Origin: CAZYAK01 sp964645935
GTDB lineage: Bacteria; Patescibacteriota; Gracilibacteria; Peribacterales; Peribacteraceae
Length of the DNA: 52,659 nt
Direction: 5' to 3'
Assembly (NCBI GenBank): GCA_964645935.1
Contig: CAZYAK010000004.1
Span: 1-52,659 of the forward strand
Part shown: in pieces, positions 33,345 through 41,451 of the stretch
How the letters are laid out: each line of letters opens with the position of its first letter
Position numbering within the stretch: position 1 is the first letter of the stretch
Notes under the pieces: model-generated
Told to the model about the DNA's origin: nothing
Database searches by the model: none
Seen by the model: only the letters and a program-made list of their open reading frames with translations
Made by a program: the position numbers and the translations under genes

Positions 33345-33857
33345 TTAGTTGCTGGAAACCGAGGAAGACGAGCTGCTGGTCGCAGCACTGCTGGAGACCG
33401 ACGAGGAGCTAGAGCTCGCCGCGGAGCTGCTCACCGAGGACGAGCTGGAGCTCGTCACCGACGAGGAGGAACTCGTCACGGACGAGGAGGAACGGGAAGA
33501 CACCGGCTTCTTCCACTCGGAGCGCACCTTGAGCTGGAGCTGGCGGCGGGAGAGCTTGTGGTCCAGGCGCATAACCTTGCGCTCCTCCTGCTGCTTCACG
33601 CGGAGCTTCTTGTATTGCAGGCGCATCTCTTTGGGGGTGCCGTCTTCGGTCTCGTCCATTTTCTCTTCGATGCGGTTCATCTTTTCCTTGGCCTTCATGC
33701 GCACGTGGTTGGTGCGAGCATCGTGGACGCAGGTGGCCTTCTCGGAGCCCGACAGGGTGGCGCAAGCGGAGGCGCCGGTCTCATTGGCAGAGACGGTCAC
33801 GGCCGTGAGTGAAAGGGCCACGGTGCCGGCCGCGAGCGCGGAGAGGAACTTCTTCAT
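33345..33857 (-). CDS. Secreted protein with poly-Ser C-terminus
   Basis: Predicted 170-residue protein. Signal peptide MKKFLSALAAGTVALSLTA with likely cleavage near VSA. The mature N-terminus has a Cys pair (ACATLSGSEKATC) that may form a loop. A long charged helix follows (about 50-115), then 50 residues of Ser with some Ala and Val, in repeats such as SSSSVTSSSSS. Low-complexity Ser tails are used as flexible linkers or glycosylation sites on surface proteins. The leader has TATAGAAT and then a pyrimidine run (CTCTTTCCCCTTTTTCC) directly before the ATG. Confidence 0.8.
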   Translation of the reverse strand: MKKFLSALAAGTVALSLTAVTVSANETGASACATLSGSEKATCVHDARTNHVRMKAKEKMNRIEEKMDETEDGTPKEMRLQYKKLRVKQQEERKVMRLDHKLSRRQLQLKVRSEWKKPVSSRSSSSVTSSSSSVTSSSSSSVSSSAASSSSSSVSSSAATSSSSSSVSSN

Positions 33858-33932
33858 GGAAAAAGGGGAAAGAGTACGACGCGGAATTCTATACCGGACT
33901 GCGGTCCCTGGAAATAGCCAAGGGTGACCTTT

Positions 33933-34862
33933 TTACTCGCGGTAGATGTCCGTCACGCTCTGCCCGCTCTGGATGTTGCGGATCACGTTGGCCAAGAGGG
34001 GGGCGGTGCGCAGGATCTTGAGGCCTGGGAAGGCATCCTGGGGGTTCGGGATGCTGTCCGTCACCACCACCTCCGCGAATGCAGCCTGTGTGAGGCGTTC
34101 GAGCGCGGGGCCGGAGAACACCGCGTGCGTAGCGGCTGCGTACACATCGGGGTTGGCGCCGCGCTCCAAGAGGGCCTGTTTGGCGGAGAGCAGGGTGCCA
34201 GCGGTATCGATGATGTCGTCGTAGAGGATGCAGGTCTTCCCCTGGATGTTGCCTACCACCTCGTGGATCTCTGCGACTTGGTGACCGGGGCGGCTCTTGT
34301 GGAGGATGGCGAGCTCGGCGCCGAGTGCGTCTGCGAACTTCTTGGCGCGTTTGGCGCCCCCGACGTCCGGTGCCACCACCACGGGATTTGGCAGCTTCTT
34401 ATCGCGGAAGTACCGGGTGAAGATCGTGCGAGTGGTCAGCGCATCGGCGGGGATGGAGAAGAAGCCCTGGATCTGGTCCGAGTGCAGCTCGAGCACCATG
34501 ATGTGATCTGCGCCGGATTCCTCTAAGATGTGCGCGATGAGCTTGGCGGAGATGGGCTCGCGTGGCTCGGTGACGCGGTCCTGTCGGGAGTAGGGGAAGT
34601 GCGGGACGATCACGTGGACGCTGCGGGCGAAGCTGAGCTTGGCAGCCTGGCACATGAGACAGAGCTCGATGATGTCCTCGTTGGGGCGGCGGGTCCCCGA
34701 CTGCACGATATACACGTCCTTGCCACGGACGGAGTTCGTGAACTTCACGTAGTTCTCGCCACAGCTGAACTTCTTGCGCGTAACCTCCCCGAGTGGCATG
34801 CCGAGCTCCTTGGCGAGGTCTTCTGCGAGGGCCGGGTGGGAGGATCCGGAGAAGAGGTGCAT
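33933..34862 (-). CDS. prs: Ribose-phosphate pyrophosphokinase
   Basis: Predicted 309-residue enzyme making PRPP from ribose 5-phosphate and ATP for nucleotide and histidine synthesis. Visible hallmarks: FPYSRQDR, the ELHSDQIQGFF metal-binding block, and the PRPP loop DDIIDTAGT. Length fits class I. A TATACT hexamer lies 18 bases before the ATG in the short region shared with the divergent PRC-barrel gene. Confidence 0.94.
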   Translation of the reverse strand: MHLFSGSSHPALAEDLAKELGMPLGEVTRKKFSCGENYVKFTNSVRGKDVYIVQSGTRRPNEDIIELCLMCQAAKLSFARSVHVIVPHFPYSRQDRVTEPREPISAKLIAHILEESGADHIMVLELHSDQIQGFFSIPADALTTRTIFTRYFRDKKLPNPVVVAPDVGGAKRAKKFADALGAELAILHKSRPGHQVAEIHEVVGNIQGKTCILYDDIIDTAGTLLSAKQALLERGANPDVYAAATHAVFSGPALERLTQAAFAEVVVTDSIPNPQDAFPGLKILRTAPLLANVIRNIQSGQSVTDIYRE

Positions 34863-34891
34863 AGGGGCAATGCTCAGCTACAGTATAGCAG

Positions 34892-35443
34892 ATGCACCTG
34901 CGATTCTCCATGACGCGCGGCACCCCCGTTGTCGACGAGGAAACCTCCGAGGAGATCGGACGCATCAACGGGATCGTGCTGGATCCTGACACGGGCAAAG
35001 TGGAGGGCTTCGCCGTTCGTCTACCTGGCTTCCCCGCGCCCGTTCACTACCTCTCGTCGCTGGACGTCGTGCGGTGGGGGACCAAGGCGTGGATCCGCGA
35101 TCCCGGTGCCGTGGCGCCGCTGGAGGAACTCCTCCGGCTCAAAGCGACCGCCGACAGCCCGCGCCGCATCCTCGGCCAGAGTATCCGCACGGAATCAGGC
35201 CGAGATCTGGGTACGTGCGCTGATGTGCAGTTCGACACGCTTCACTTTGCCACAGAGTGGCTCTTCCCGCGCCGCTGGTGGCGGTGGGGATTGGCCATCC
35301 CGGTCACACAGGTGCTGGAGGTGCGTGATGACGCCGTCATTGTCCGTGAGACCGCGGCTCCCGTCCCCGAGGCGCCTTCCGTCCTCCCCGAGGTCCCGGA
35401 GACAGTGAAGCAGATCCTGGACCCCATGCCCGAGCCGGTCTGA
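34892..35443 (+). CDS. PRC-barrel domain protein
   Basis: Predicted 183-residue soluble protein with two PRC-barrel-like units. The first, residues about 8-65, contains TPVVDEETSEEIGRINGIVL and GKVEGFAVR; the second, about 90-150, contains LGQSIRTESGRDLGTCADV. A Pro/Glu-rich tail ends the chain. PRC barrels occur in RimM and in photosynthetic and cytoskeletal proteins; no role can be assigned here. TACAGT (34879-34884) ends 7 bases before the ATG. It is divergent from prs with a 29-base gap. Confidence 0.82.
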   Translation: MHLRFSMTRGTPVVDEETSEEIGRINGIVLDPDTGKVEGFAVRLPGFPAPVHYLSSLDVVRWGTKAWIRDPGAVAPLEELLRLKATADSPRRILGQSIRTESGRDLGTCADVQFDTLHFATEWLFPRRWWRWGLAIPVTQVLEVRDDAVIVRETAAPVPEAPSVLPEVPETVKQILDPMPEPV

Positions 35444-35463
35444 AGAAGAGGAGCGCCGCCCGC

Positions 35464-35567
35464 GTGCTTCGATACGCCCTCACGCGGTTCGAGCTACTCA
35501 GCATGACACGCTGTCCCGGAGGAAGCGTTTCCAGAGCGTCATGGTTCGACGGGCTCACCATGACAGA
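35464..35567. repeat. REP-like intergenic repeat (copy 3)
   Basis: First part: GTGCTTCGATACGC ... CTACTCAGCATGACACG, one arm of the family. Second part (35512-35567): the inverse complement of the block at 14949 on, including GGTTCGACGGGCTCACC. It lies between the PRC-barrel gene and a terminator. Confidence 0.8.
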
Positions 35568-35593
35568 TCGCGGTTGCACATCCGCCACCAAAC

Positions 35594-35621
35594 AAAAGAC
35601 GCACCGCGAGGTGCGTCTTTT
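35594..35621. terminator. Bidirectional Rho-independent terminator
   Basis: AAAAGACGCACC and its exact inverse complement flank the loop GCGA, giving T runs on both strands. It can end the minus-strand gene at 35644 and transcription from the PRC-barrel side. Confidence 0.9.
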
Positions 35622-35643
35622 GAAGACGGTGCAAAAGGCGAGA

Positions 35644-36027
35644 TCAGATCTCGTTCGGGACAGTCTCCGTGAAGAAGCTGACGATGACGCGGGCAAAGAG
35701 CACCACGATCAGACCGACGATGACGTAGATGATGGTCTTCTTGGCCTTGTTCTTCTGCTCCTCCTCACCCTGCGAGACGATGAGGCGGATACCGGCGATG
35801 ACGATGAACACCACCGCGATCAGGGCGAGGAAGTCGAGCACGAATGCCATGATGCGAAGGATGACGGTGCGTGCGTCGCCTCCAGAGATGGCCTCCGGCG
35901 TGCCCGGGATGGCGGGGATATCGCCGCCGAAGTTGGCGAGTGCCTTGCTGGAACCGGCGAGCAGTCCCGCGGAAATACCCGAGGTGACCAGCCACATCCG
36001 ATAGGTGAGGCGTTGAAGCGTGGACAT
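35644..36027 (-). CDS. TrbC/VirB2-like small membrane protein
   Basis: Predicted 127-residue protein. Signal peptide of about 31 residues ending in KALA, then a short soluble stretch (NFGGDIPAIPG), and two long membrane spans (about residues 58-80 and 95-115) separated by a charged loop (SQGEEEQKNKAKK). This is the form of TrbC/VirB2 pilins; similar small proteins are frequent in Patescibacteria. Whether it polymerises is unknown, and no other type IV secretion gene is present. The start was set at MSTLQRLT, after a CT-rich leader (CTTCCCTCTCCTTCCTC). Confidence 0.78.
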   Translation of the reverse strand: MSTLQRLTYRMWLVTSGISAGLLAGSSKALANFGGDIPAIPGTPEAISGGDARTVILRIMAFVLDFLALIAVVFIVIAGIRLIVSQGEEEQKNKAKKTIIYVIVGLIVVLFARVIVSFFTETVPNEI

Positions 36028-36143
36028 GAGGAAGGAGAGGGAAGTTGAATGTAGTTGTACCGAGACGGCCCCTCCGTCGCAAGGAAGCACGCTCTCGCGC
36101 GATGCGAAAGCGCTTGACTGTCCTACTATGTACGTACGATCTC

Positions 36144-36704
36144 TTACTTCTTTTCCTTGTGCACAAATCCCGCCACAATCAGGGTGATTGCGGGCAGTGC
36201 GAACCAGAGATCTTGGTGCAGGATCATCAGTTGCATGAGCTGGCTCTGCTGGATGACGGGCGAGAGCGACGCCGTCTCAGGCAGGGAGAATTGCAGCAGT
36301 GGGACGCCCGAAACGTACACGAGCAATGTGGAGAGCATGAGCCCAGCGGTGGCGAATCCGAACACACCTGTCATCACCGCGTTGATCACGGAGTGCATCT
36401 CCTTGGTGTACGTGATGTCGAATCCCGCCTTCACCGCGAGGAGGATGATGACCGCCACGAACATCACGAGCTTCACCCATGACAGTACTTGCGCGTCGAG
36501 CGTGAACCCGAACGACTCGATGAGCGGGTTTACGTACCCGGTGAGCCGGAGGAGCACGTTGCCGAGCCCCTGCACCGCCACGATCCCGATGTAGCTGGAG
36601 ATGATGATCTTCACGGACTCCTTCTTTCCGATGATGAACGTGTACGTGATGACAATCGCGAAGAAGACGATGATGAACAGGTCCCAGGTGAGGGTCAGGT
36701 CCAT
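36144..36704 (-). CDS. Integral membrane protein, unknown function
   Basis: Predicted 186-residue protein with about five membrane spans (first: LFIIVFFAIVITYTFIIG), a KKESVK loop and a short basic C-terminus. The pattern loosely resembles CvpA/colicin-V-production proteins but is not diagnostic. TAGTCT (36712-36717, minus) ends 7 bases before the ATG at 36704, which decides that start over one 17 codons upstream. Confidence 0.75.
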   Translation of the reverse strand: MDLTLTWDLFIIVFFAIVITYTFIIGKKESVKIIISSYIGIVAVQGLGNVLLRLTGYVNPLIESFGFTLDAQVLSWVKLVMFVAVIILLAVKAGFDITYTKEMHSVINAVMTGVFGFATAGLMLSTLLVYVSGVPLLQFSLPETASLSPVIQQSQLMQLMILHQDLWFALPAITLIVAGFVHKEKK

Positions 36705-36761
36705 GGCGGCAAGACTACCTTCGGGTGGGGGAGCGGCAAACAGGGGAGACTTCAAAGGAGT

Positions 36762-36857
36762 TGGTAGTTTTCAGTTTTTAGGTTTTAGTAGAGGAAAACA
36801 GCGCGCATCGCCGGACACGCATGCGAACTAAAAACTAAAAGCCAAAAACCACAAACC
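36762..36857. repeat. AT-rich imperfect inverted repeat
   Basis: AGTTTTTAGGTTTTAGT on the left and ACTAAAAACTAAAAGCC on the right, about 45 bases apart, form imperfect inverted arms. The region is strongly AT-rich compared with its surroundings. It lies between the divergent membrane protein and truB genes; function unknown. Confidence 0.6.
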
Positions 36858-36872
36858 TGCTATTCTTGTCCC

Positions 36873-37727
36873 ATGCGCCACGGATTCCTTCTCGTCGACA
36901 AGCCCGCTGGCGTTACGAGCCATGACGTCGTCGGTATGGTGCGCCGCGCGCTCAGCGAGAAGGGCGTGGGCCATCTTGGCACGCTCGATCCTGCGGCAAC
37001 GGGCCTCCTCGTGCTCGCGGTCGGGAAGAAAGCGTTGAAGGTGGTGCACCTCTTCGGCGCCGCGCGAAAGGAGTACGTGGCGGACGTACGTTTCGGCGCT
37101 GTGAGCACGACGTACGATCGCGAGGGGCAGATCACCCCCCAAGATCCCCCCATGGGTTGGAACCCGCCCGAGCAGGCGGTGGTGCAGCGCACGATCGCGG
37201 ACCGCTTTATCGGGCGCATCCAGCAAGTGCCGCCCGCGCATTCGGCCATCAAGATGGGCGGGCAGCACGCGTACGACCTCGCACGTGCGGGGAAGGATGT
37301 CGTGATGGCGCCACGCGAGGTGGAGATCTCCCGCGTCGACGTACTTTCGTACGCGTACCCAAGCCTACAGCTCAGGGTTCGCTGCGGATCAGGCACGTAC
37401 ATTCGCTCGCTCGCGCACGACCTCGGGCGCTTACTCTACTGCGGCGGCTACCTTGCAGACCTACGCCGTACCAAGGTGGCGGACTGGGACGTGGGAGATG
37501 CCGTGGCTCCGGATCAGGCGGTGTGGACAGATGTGGTCCCGCTCAAGGAGATCCTCAGTGACCGCCCTCGCCGCGATCTCACGCCGGAGGAATGGGAGGA
37601 CGTCGGTCACGGCCGCAACATCGAGGCGGAGGTGGAGCAAGACACCATCGCCTGGTTCGAAGAGCTCCCCGTAGCCATTTTGGTTCCGGGAGGGGACGGG
37701 ACGGCCCGGGCGCGGAAGGTGTTCTGA
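36873..37727 (+). CDS. truB: tRNA pseudouridine(55) synthase TruB
   Basis: Predicted 284-residue enzyme making pseudouridine 55 in the T loop of tRNAs. The N-terminal FLLVDKPAGVTSHDVV, the catalytic-Asp motif HLGTLDPAATGLLVL, PPAHSAIKMGGQHAYDLAR and CGSGTYIRSLAHDLG are all family-typical. TATTCT (36861-36866), with TGC before it, ends 6 bases before the ATG. Confidence 0.94.
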   Translation: MRHGFLLVDKPAGVTSHDVVGMVRRALSEKGVGHLGTLDPAATGLLVLAVGKKALKVVHLFGAARKEYVADVRFGAVSTTYDREGQITPQDPPMGWNPPEQAVVQRTIADRFIGRIQQVPPAHSAIKMGGQHAYDLARAGKDVVMAPREVEISRVDVLSYAYPSLQLRVRCGSGTYIRSLAHDLGRLLYCGGYLADLRRTKVADWDVGDAVAPDQAVWTDVVPLKEILSDRPRRDLTPEEWEDVGHGRNIEAEVEQDTIAWFEELPVAILVPGGDGTARARKVF

Positions 37728-37768
37728 GCAGACTCCTCCCCCGTTGCGGGGGCGGCTACACTCGGTGC

Positions 37769-38446
37769 GTGTCGCCGAGTCCGTCGTCCTCCGGCTTCAA
37801 GAAGACGTGGTTCGTCATGCCCTACGTGCTTCACGATCTCGCCCTGGATGACGAGACGGGCATTCGCTTCCCCGAATCCCTGGTCGAGAAGTTCCTCGCG
37901 GAGTTTACGCAGGAAGGGGATCGTGTGCTCGATCCCTTCGCAGGATTCGGCACGACCCTCGTCGTCGCGGAGCGCATGGGGCGCGTCGGTATCGGCGTGG
38001 AGTACGACCGCAAGCGCCACGCGCACATCCAAGGGAAGCTGCGTGAGCCTGGCAATGTCTTGTATGGCGATTCGCTGCGCATCGATGAATACGGCATCGA
38101 GCCCTGCGACTTCTCGGTGACATCACCCCCGTACATGCAGTCGTGGCATACGGAGAATCCTCTTACCAACTACACGCAGGCGGGGGACTACGCGCGGTAC
38201 CTATCGGGCATACGCACCGTGTATGCCAGGCTGAGGACCGTCATGAAAAAGGGCGCACGCATCGTGCTGGAAGTGTCCAACATCGTCGGGGACGAACGCC
38301 CGATGACGCCGCTCGCTTGGGATATTGCGAGGGAGGTCTCCCAGGAGCTTTTTTTCGAGCGTGAGTACATCTACTGCCACGAAAACGGCTCGATGGAGCC
38401 GAAGACGGGAAGTCATAGCTACTGCCTGGTGTTCCAGAACAGGTGA
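37769..38446 (+). CDS. DNA methyltransferase, N4/N6 amino type
   Basis: Predicted 225-residue SAM-dependent methyltransferase. DPFAGFGTTLV is the SAM motif and TSPPYM the catalytic (S/N/D)PPY motif, in the order SAM motif then... note that TSPPYM follows it, as in gamma-type or circularly related enzymes such as some MT-A70-like or CcrM relatives. A short Ser-rich N-terminus precedes VMPYVLHDLAL. The protein is short and no restriction enzyme is adjacent, so it is probably a solitary methyltransferase or an RNA/DNA enzyme of the same fold. The GTG at 37769 is preceded by TACACT (37757-37762), 6 bases away. Confidence 0.83.
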   Translation: MSPSPSSSGFKKTWFVMPYVLHDLALDDETGIRFPESLVEKFLAEFTQEGDRVLDPFAGFGTTLVVAERMGRVGIGVEYDRKRHAHIQGKLREPGNVLYGDSLRIDEYGIEPCDFSVTSPPYMQSWHTENPLTNYTQAGDYARYLSGIRTVYARLRTVMKKGARIVLEVSNIVGDERPMTPLAWDIAREVSQELFFEREYIYCHENGSMEPKTGSHSYCLVFQNR

Positions 38447-38499
38447 GCTCCAGGGGTGTTTCCGGCGCCGTCTGATGGCCCAATCGTTGGCGGATGCTG

Positions 38500-38528
38500 T
38501 TGTCCTGGGAAGAGCCCTTTGGTATCGT
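38500..38528 (+). promoter_or_regulatory. Promoter of tRNA-Lys
   Basis: TTGTCC (38500-38505), 17 bases, TATCGT (38523-38528). The start would fall about 5 bases before the mature tRNA 5' end at 38540. Confidence 0.75.
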
Positions 38529-38539
38529 TTCGCCGCTTT

Positions 38540-38616
38540 GGGTCGGTAGCTCAGTCCGGTAGAGCAGTTGCCTCTTAAGCAATTGGCCGTGGGTTCAAAT
38601 CCCACCCGACCCACCA
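38540..38616 (+). tRNA. tRNA-Lys (anticodon CTT)
   Basis: Seventy-seven bases with encoded CCA. Acceptor GGGTCGG pairs with CCGACCC; D arm GCTC/GAGC; anticodon stem GTTGC/GCAAT with loop CTCTTAA; T loop TTCAAAT. Confidence 0.95.
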
Positions 38617-38666
38617 GGCAAATCATGGAAGCGGTCCCGTCGCGGGCGGTGGCGGAGGTTTTTGGT

Positions 38667-38766
38667 GTGTCAGGTTGCCTGGTATCTCTTTGCTCTTTGG
38701 GAGGCGGACCTCCCAACCCCTCTCGTGGAAGGATGAGGAGTAGCGGGTTCGAGCCCCATCTGACAC
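38667..38766 (+). repeat. Structured element with hairpin repeat and tRNA-like ends
   Basis: GTGTCAG (38667-38673) is the exact complement of CTGACAC (38760-38766), enclosing 100 bases. Inside is a perfect hairpin, TTGGGAGGCGGACCTCCCAA (38697-38716), followed by CCCCTCTCGTGG; nearly the same 33 bases recur at 52533-52566 on the minus strand. Near the 3' end GGGTTCGAGCCCC resembles a tRNA T arm. No anticodon arm or D arm can be drawn, so it is not called a tRNA. Confidence 0.5.
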
Positions 38767-38851
38767 GGCCGTCATTCCGGTGTTCATCCCTCCCGCCGCC
38801 GCTGGGCTGTTTTGGGGACGGGCCGGGCGCGGATGCGTGTATCCTGCACGT

Positions 38852-39241
38852 ATGGACCTCTCCTCCTTGGCCGGCTTCCTGCCGCTCATCCTCCTGCTTC
38901 CCATTGTGGGGTTTTGTGCGTACATGTTCTACACGTTCCGCGGATCGTTCGCCGATCTGCGCGTCATCAAACGTGCCGAGCGCGACTCGGAAGCGCTGCT
39001 CGCCCACGGGGTGCGCGCGTCCGCTGTCGTGCGTGAGCTCAAGCCCACCGGGTGGCTGGTGTCAGATGACCCGGTGGCACTCCTGGTTTTAGAGGTGCGT
39101 CCGGAGGAAGGGGAGGCGTTCACGGCTGTCGTCCAGGCGACCGTGCCGCAGCTCCTCATCCCCCAGGTGCAGCCTGGATCGACGGTAACTGTGGCTTACG
39201 ATCCCAGCGATCAGGAGCGCGTTACGGTGGTCTTCGACTAA
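38852..39241 (+). CDS. Single-span membrane protein with small beta domain
   Basis: Predicted 129-residue protein. One N-terminal span (about 8-28, FLPLILLLPIVGFCAYMFY) precedes a charged linker and a beta-rich cytosolic or external domain ending VTVAYDPSDQERVTVVFD. The GSTVTVAYDPSDPxxV pattern resembles DUF3592-like domains. TATCCT (38840-38845) ends 6 bases before the ATG. It converges with the DUF1653 gene, 4 bases apart. Confidence 0.72.
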   Translation: MDLSSLAGFLPLILLLPIVGFCAYMFYTFRGSFADLRVIKRAERDSEALLAHGVRASAVVRELKPTGWLVSDDPVALLVLEVRPEEGEAFTAVVQATVPQLLIPQVQPGSTVTVAYDPSDQERVTVVFD

Positions 39242-39245
39242 CCAC

Positions 39246-39479
39246 TCAGACGCGCTCCGACACGAACGTGAATCGCGCTATCCAGATGCCGTCGGATTCC
39301 ACGGTCTCCGTGAACATCCCAAGCGGCCGCACCCAGAGTGCGGACAGGGGATTGTCGTAGAGCGGCTGGTAGACCACCAGGTCCTCCAGCGTCTCGCTGT
39401 GTTTGGCGATGCCAAGAACGCGGTACTCGCGGCCTGTGTAGTGGCGGTAGACGCCGGGGCGGAGAGGCTGGGTGGGCAT
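39246..39479 (-). CDS. DUF1653-family protein
   Basis: Predicted 77-residue soluble protein. GVYRHYTGREYRVLGIAKHS, the ETLEDLVVYQPLY block and WVRPLGMF match DUF1653, a small widespread family of unknown function. Complete in length. TACACT (39486-39491, minus) ends 6 bases before the ATG; the divergent SDR gene has its own hexamer only 56 bases away. Confidence 0.9.
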   Translation of the reverse strand: MPTQPLRPGVYRHYTGREYRVLGIAKHSETLEDLVVYQPLYDNPLSALWVRPLGMFTETVESDGIWIARFTFVSERV

Positions 39480-39535
39480 GCAGGAAGTGTATCCGGATGG
39501 TGTCCGGGCCGCCTGTCCTCCGGTACCATCCGAGC

Positions 39536-40309
39536 GTGCGCGAGACCGCCCTCATTACCGGCGCTTCCGGAGGCTTGGGGGAACGCTTCGCGTGGCTCTT
39601 CGCGCGCGGAGGGTTCGATCTCGTCATCGTGGCGCGTCAGAAGGACAAGCTACAGTCGCTTGCGGAGGAGATCTTCCGCGGGACCGGGCGTACGGCCCAC
39701 GTTATTTGCGCCGACCTCTCCACGCAGGAAGGTGTGGATGCCGTCTTGGAGGACGTGCACCGCCATCGTCTGGAGATCTCCGTGCTCGTGAACAACGCCG
39801 GCTTTGGGACGTACGGGCCATTTCAGGAAGGGGATTTCGGCAAGGAACACGATCTCCTGCAGGTGAACGTGGTCGCGCTCACGGCCCTCACCAAGGGGCT
39901 GCTCCCACCCATGGTGGCGCGTGGGAAGGGGAGGATCCTCAACGTAGCGTCGCTTGCTGCCTTCATGCCCGGCCCCGGCATGGCCGTGTACTACGCCAGC
40001 AAGGCGTACGTCCTCTCGTTTTCGGAGGCCGTCCGCGCGGAGCTTTCCGGCACCGGCGTCACGGTCACCTGCCTCTGCCCCGGCCCCACCGAGACCGGTT
40101 TCGCGGACGCCGCGGACGTGAAGAAGTCCAGGCTCTTCACGAGCGCGGTGATGGACGCGGAGACCGTAGCGCGCATCGGCTACGACGCGTGCATGAAGGG
40201 CAAAGGGACCATTGTCTCCGGCTGGCATCACCAGTTCTCCGCCTTCGCCACCCGCTTCGCGCCACGGGCATTCACGGCGTGGATGGCGGGGAAGGCGAAC
40301 GGGAGGTGA
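39536..40309 (+). CDS. Short-chain dehydrogenase/reductase
   Basis: Predicted 257-residue classical SDR. NAD(P)-binding TGASGGLG near residue 8, NNAG at about 85, and the catalytic YYASK (Tyr, Lys) near 152 are present; CPGPTET follows. Basic residues after the second strand (VARQKDK) suggest NADPH. Substrate unknown. It begins with GTG; TACCAT (39524-39529) ends 6 bases before it. Confidence 0.9.
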   Translation: MRETALITGASGGLGERFAWLFARGGFDLVIVARQKDKLQSLAEEIFRGTGRTAHVICADLSTQEGVDAVLEDVHRHRLEISVLVNNAGFGTYGPFQEGDFGKEHDLLQVNVVALTALTKGLLPPMVARGKGRILNVASLAAFMPGPGMAVYYASKAYVLSFSEAVRAELSGTGVTVTCLCPGPTETGFADAADVKKSRLFTSAVMDAETVARIGYDACMKGKGTIVSGWHHQFSAFATRFAPRAFTAWMAGKANGR

Positions 40310-40361
40310 GCGTCCGCCACGGGCAGTTGCCTTTCGCGCGGCGGGTGTTTAGGGTGCCGCC

Positions 40362-41447
40362 GTGCCCACGCCGTCTTCCTCGCCCGAGGCGTACAACACC
40401 GCGGAGATCGCCGCCCGCCTCCATGAGGCGACGGGTCTCCCCACCGAGCCGTCCGGCAAGCTCCCGCACGTACGCTGGATGATCCGGCGGGACATGCCCG
40501 AGGTCCTGCGCATCGAGGCGGATATGTGGGAGGAGCCGTGGTCCGAGCAGCGCTTCCTCCGGGAGCTCCGCGAGAGCGACAAGATCGGGATGGTGGCGGA
40601 GGGCGCGAGCGATCGCATCGTCGGGTTCATGATCTACCAACTGCATGCCGCGTACCTGGGCGTGGTCAACGTGGGCGCCGCCGGCGAGCCGGATGCGCCG
40701 GCGTCCACCATCCATGCGCTGTCCCACAAGCTCGCGGGCAGTCTGACGGCGCACCGGCGCACGCATGTGCGGATGGATCTCGCCGGCCGCCGTTCCCGGC
40801 GCTCCGCGGAAGCCATTCCCGCGTTCCCCGCGGTCTCCTGCTCCGGCGTCTCCGAGGCGCTGGCGCTGCTGGACGACGCCGACGAGCGGGTCGGCGGCTT
40901 CGCGGACGCTCAGACGCGGATCCGGGACGTCGTCGCGGAGATGGCGTCGCTGGCGCCGCCGTCGCTCGCCGCGCTTTTCCGGACGCTCGCCGCCTGGACG
41001 GAGCCGCTCACGCGCGTGCCAGACGACCGTGACGGCCGGCGGTTCGTGCGCGCCCGCGCCGCGCAGGTGCGCCACTTCCTGTTGCAGCTGGAGGCGGCGG
41101 CGGTGCCTGCCGGCCTCTATGAGTCTGTGGAGGCACTGCCTACCTTCGAGGCGATGGAACTGAGCCCCCATGTGTTCAAGGACCTGCCGCGCATGCTGGA
41201 GCGCGCGGGGTTCGTCTCAGTACATCCGCTTGTGCCAGGCATGCAGTGGATCAAATTGCGTGATCCGTCTGCACCCATCCTGGGCTCTACCGCGGGTTTT
41301 GTGGAGTTCGATCATCCGAAGAATGGGTTCCGCATCAGCAGCTTCCTGATCAGCGATGCGTACCGTGGAAAAGGCGCCGCGGCTGTGTTGGCGGCGAAAC
41401 TGGCGCGCAATGCGAGCGAGCATCCCTCGTACCAGGGGATCGTCTGA
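40362..41447 (+). CDS. GNAT-related protein with altered acetyl-CoA site and long insert
   Basis: Predicted 361-residue protein. Residues 36-105 match the front half of a RimI-type acetyltransferase (VRWMIRRDMPEVLRIE, PWSEQRFLRELRE, IVGFMIYQLH), but where the acetyl-CoA motif R/QxxGxG should follow there is VGAAGEPDAPAS. A further 170 residues, Ala/Arg-rich and helical, have no recognised domain. At the C-terminus, ISSFLISDAYRGKGAAAVL looks like a GNAT motif A. The chain may be one GNAT domain split by an insert, or two degraded domains. GTG start; TAGGGT (40350-40355) ends 6 bases before it. Confidence 0.72.
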   Translation: MPTPSSSPEAYNTAEIAARLHEATGLPTEPSGKLPHVRWMIRRDMPEVLRIEADMWEEPWSEQRFLRELRESDKIGMVAEGASDRIVGFMIYQLHAAYLGVVNVGAAGEPDAPASTIHALSHKLAGSLTAHRRTHVRMDLAGRRSRRSAEAIPAFPAVSCSGVSEALALLDDADERVGGFADAQTRIRDVVAEMASLAPPSLAALFRTLAAWTEPLTRVPDDRDGRRFVRARAAQVRHFLLQLEAAAVPAGLYESVEALPTFEAMELSPHVFKDLPRMLERAGFVSVHPLVPGMQWIKLRDPSAPILGSTAGFVEFDHPKNGFRISSFLISDAYRGKGAAAVLAAKLARNASEHPSYQGIV

Positions 41448-41451
41448 GCGA

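Noticed and set aside
38667..38766. A functional tRNA or selenocysteine tRNA
   Set aside because: The ends pair and a T-arm-like string exists, but no D arm or anticodon arm forms around the central hairpin and the CCA end is missing.
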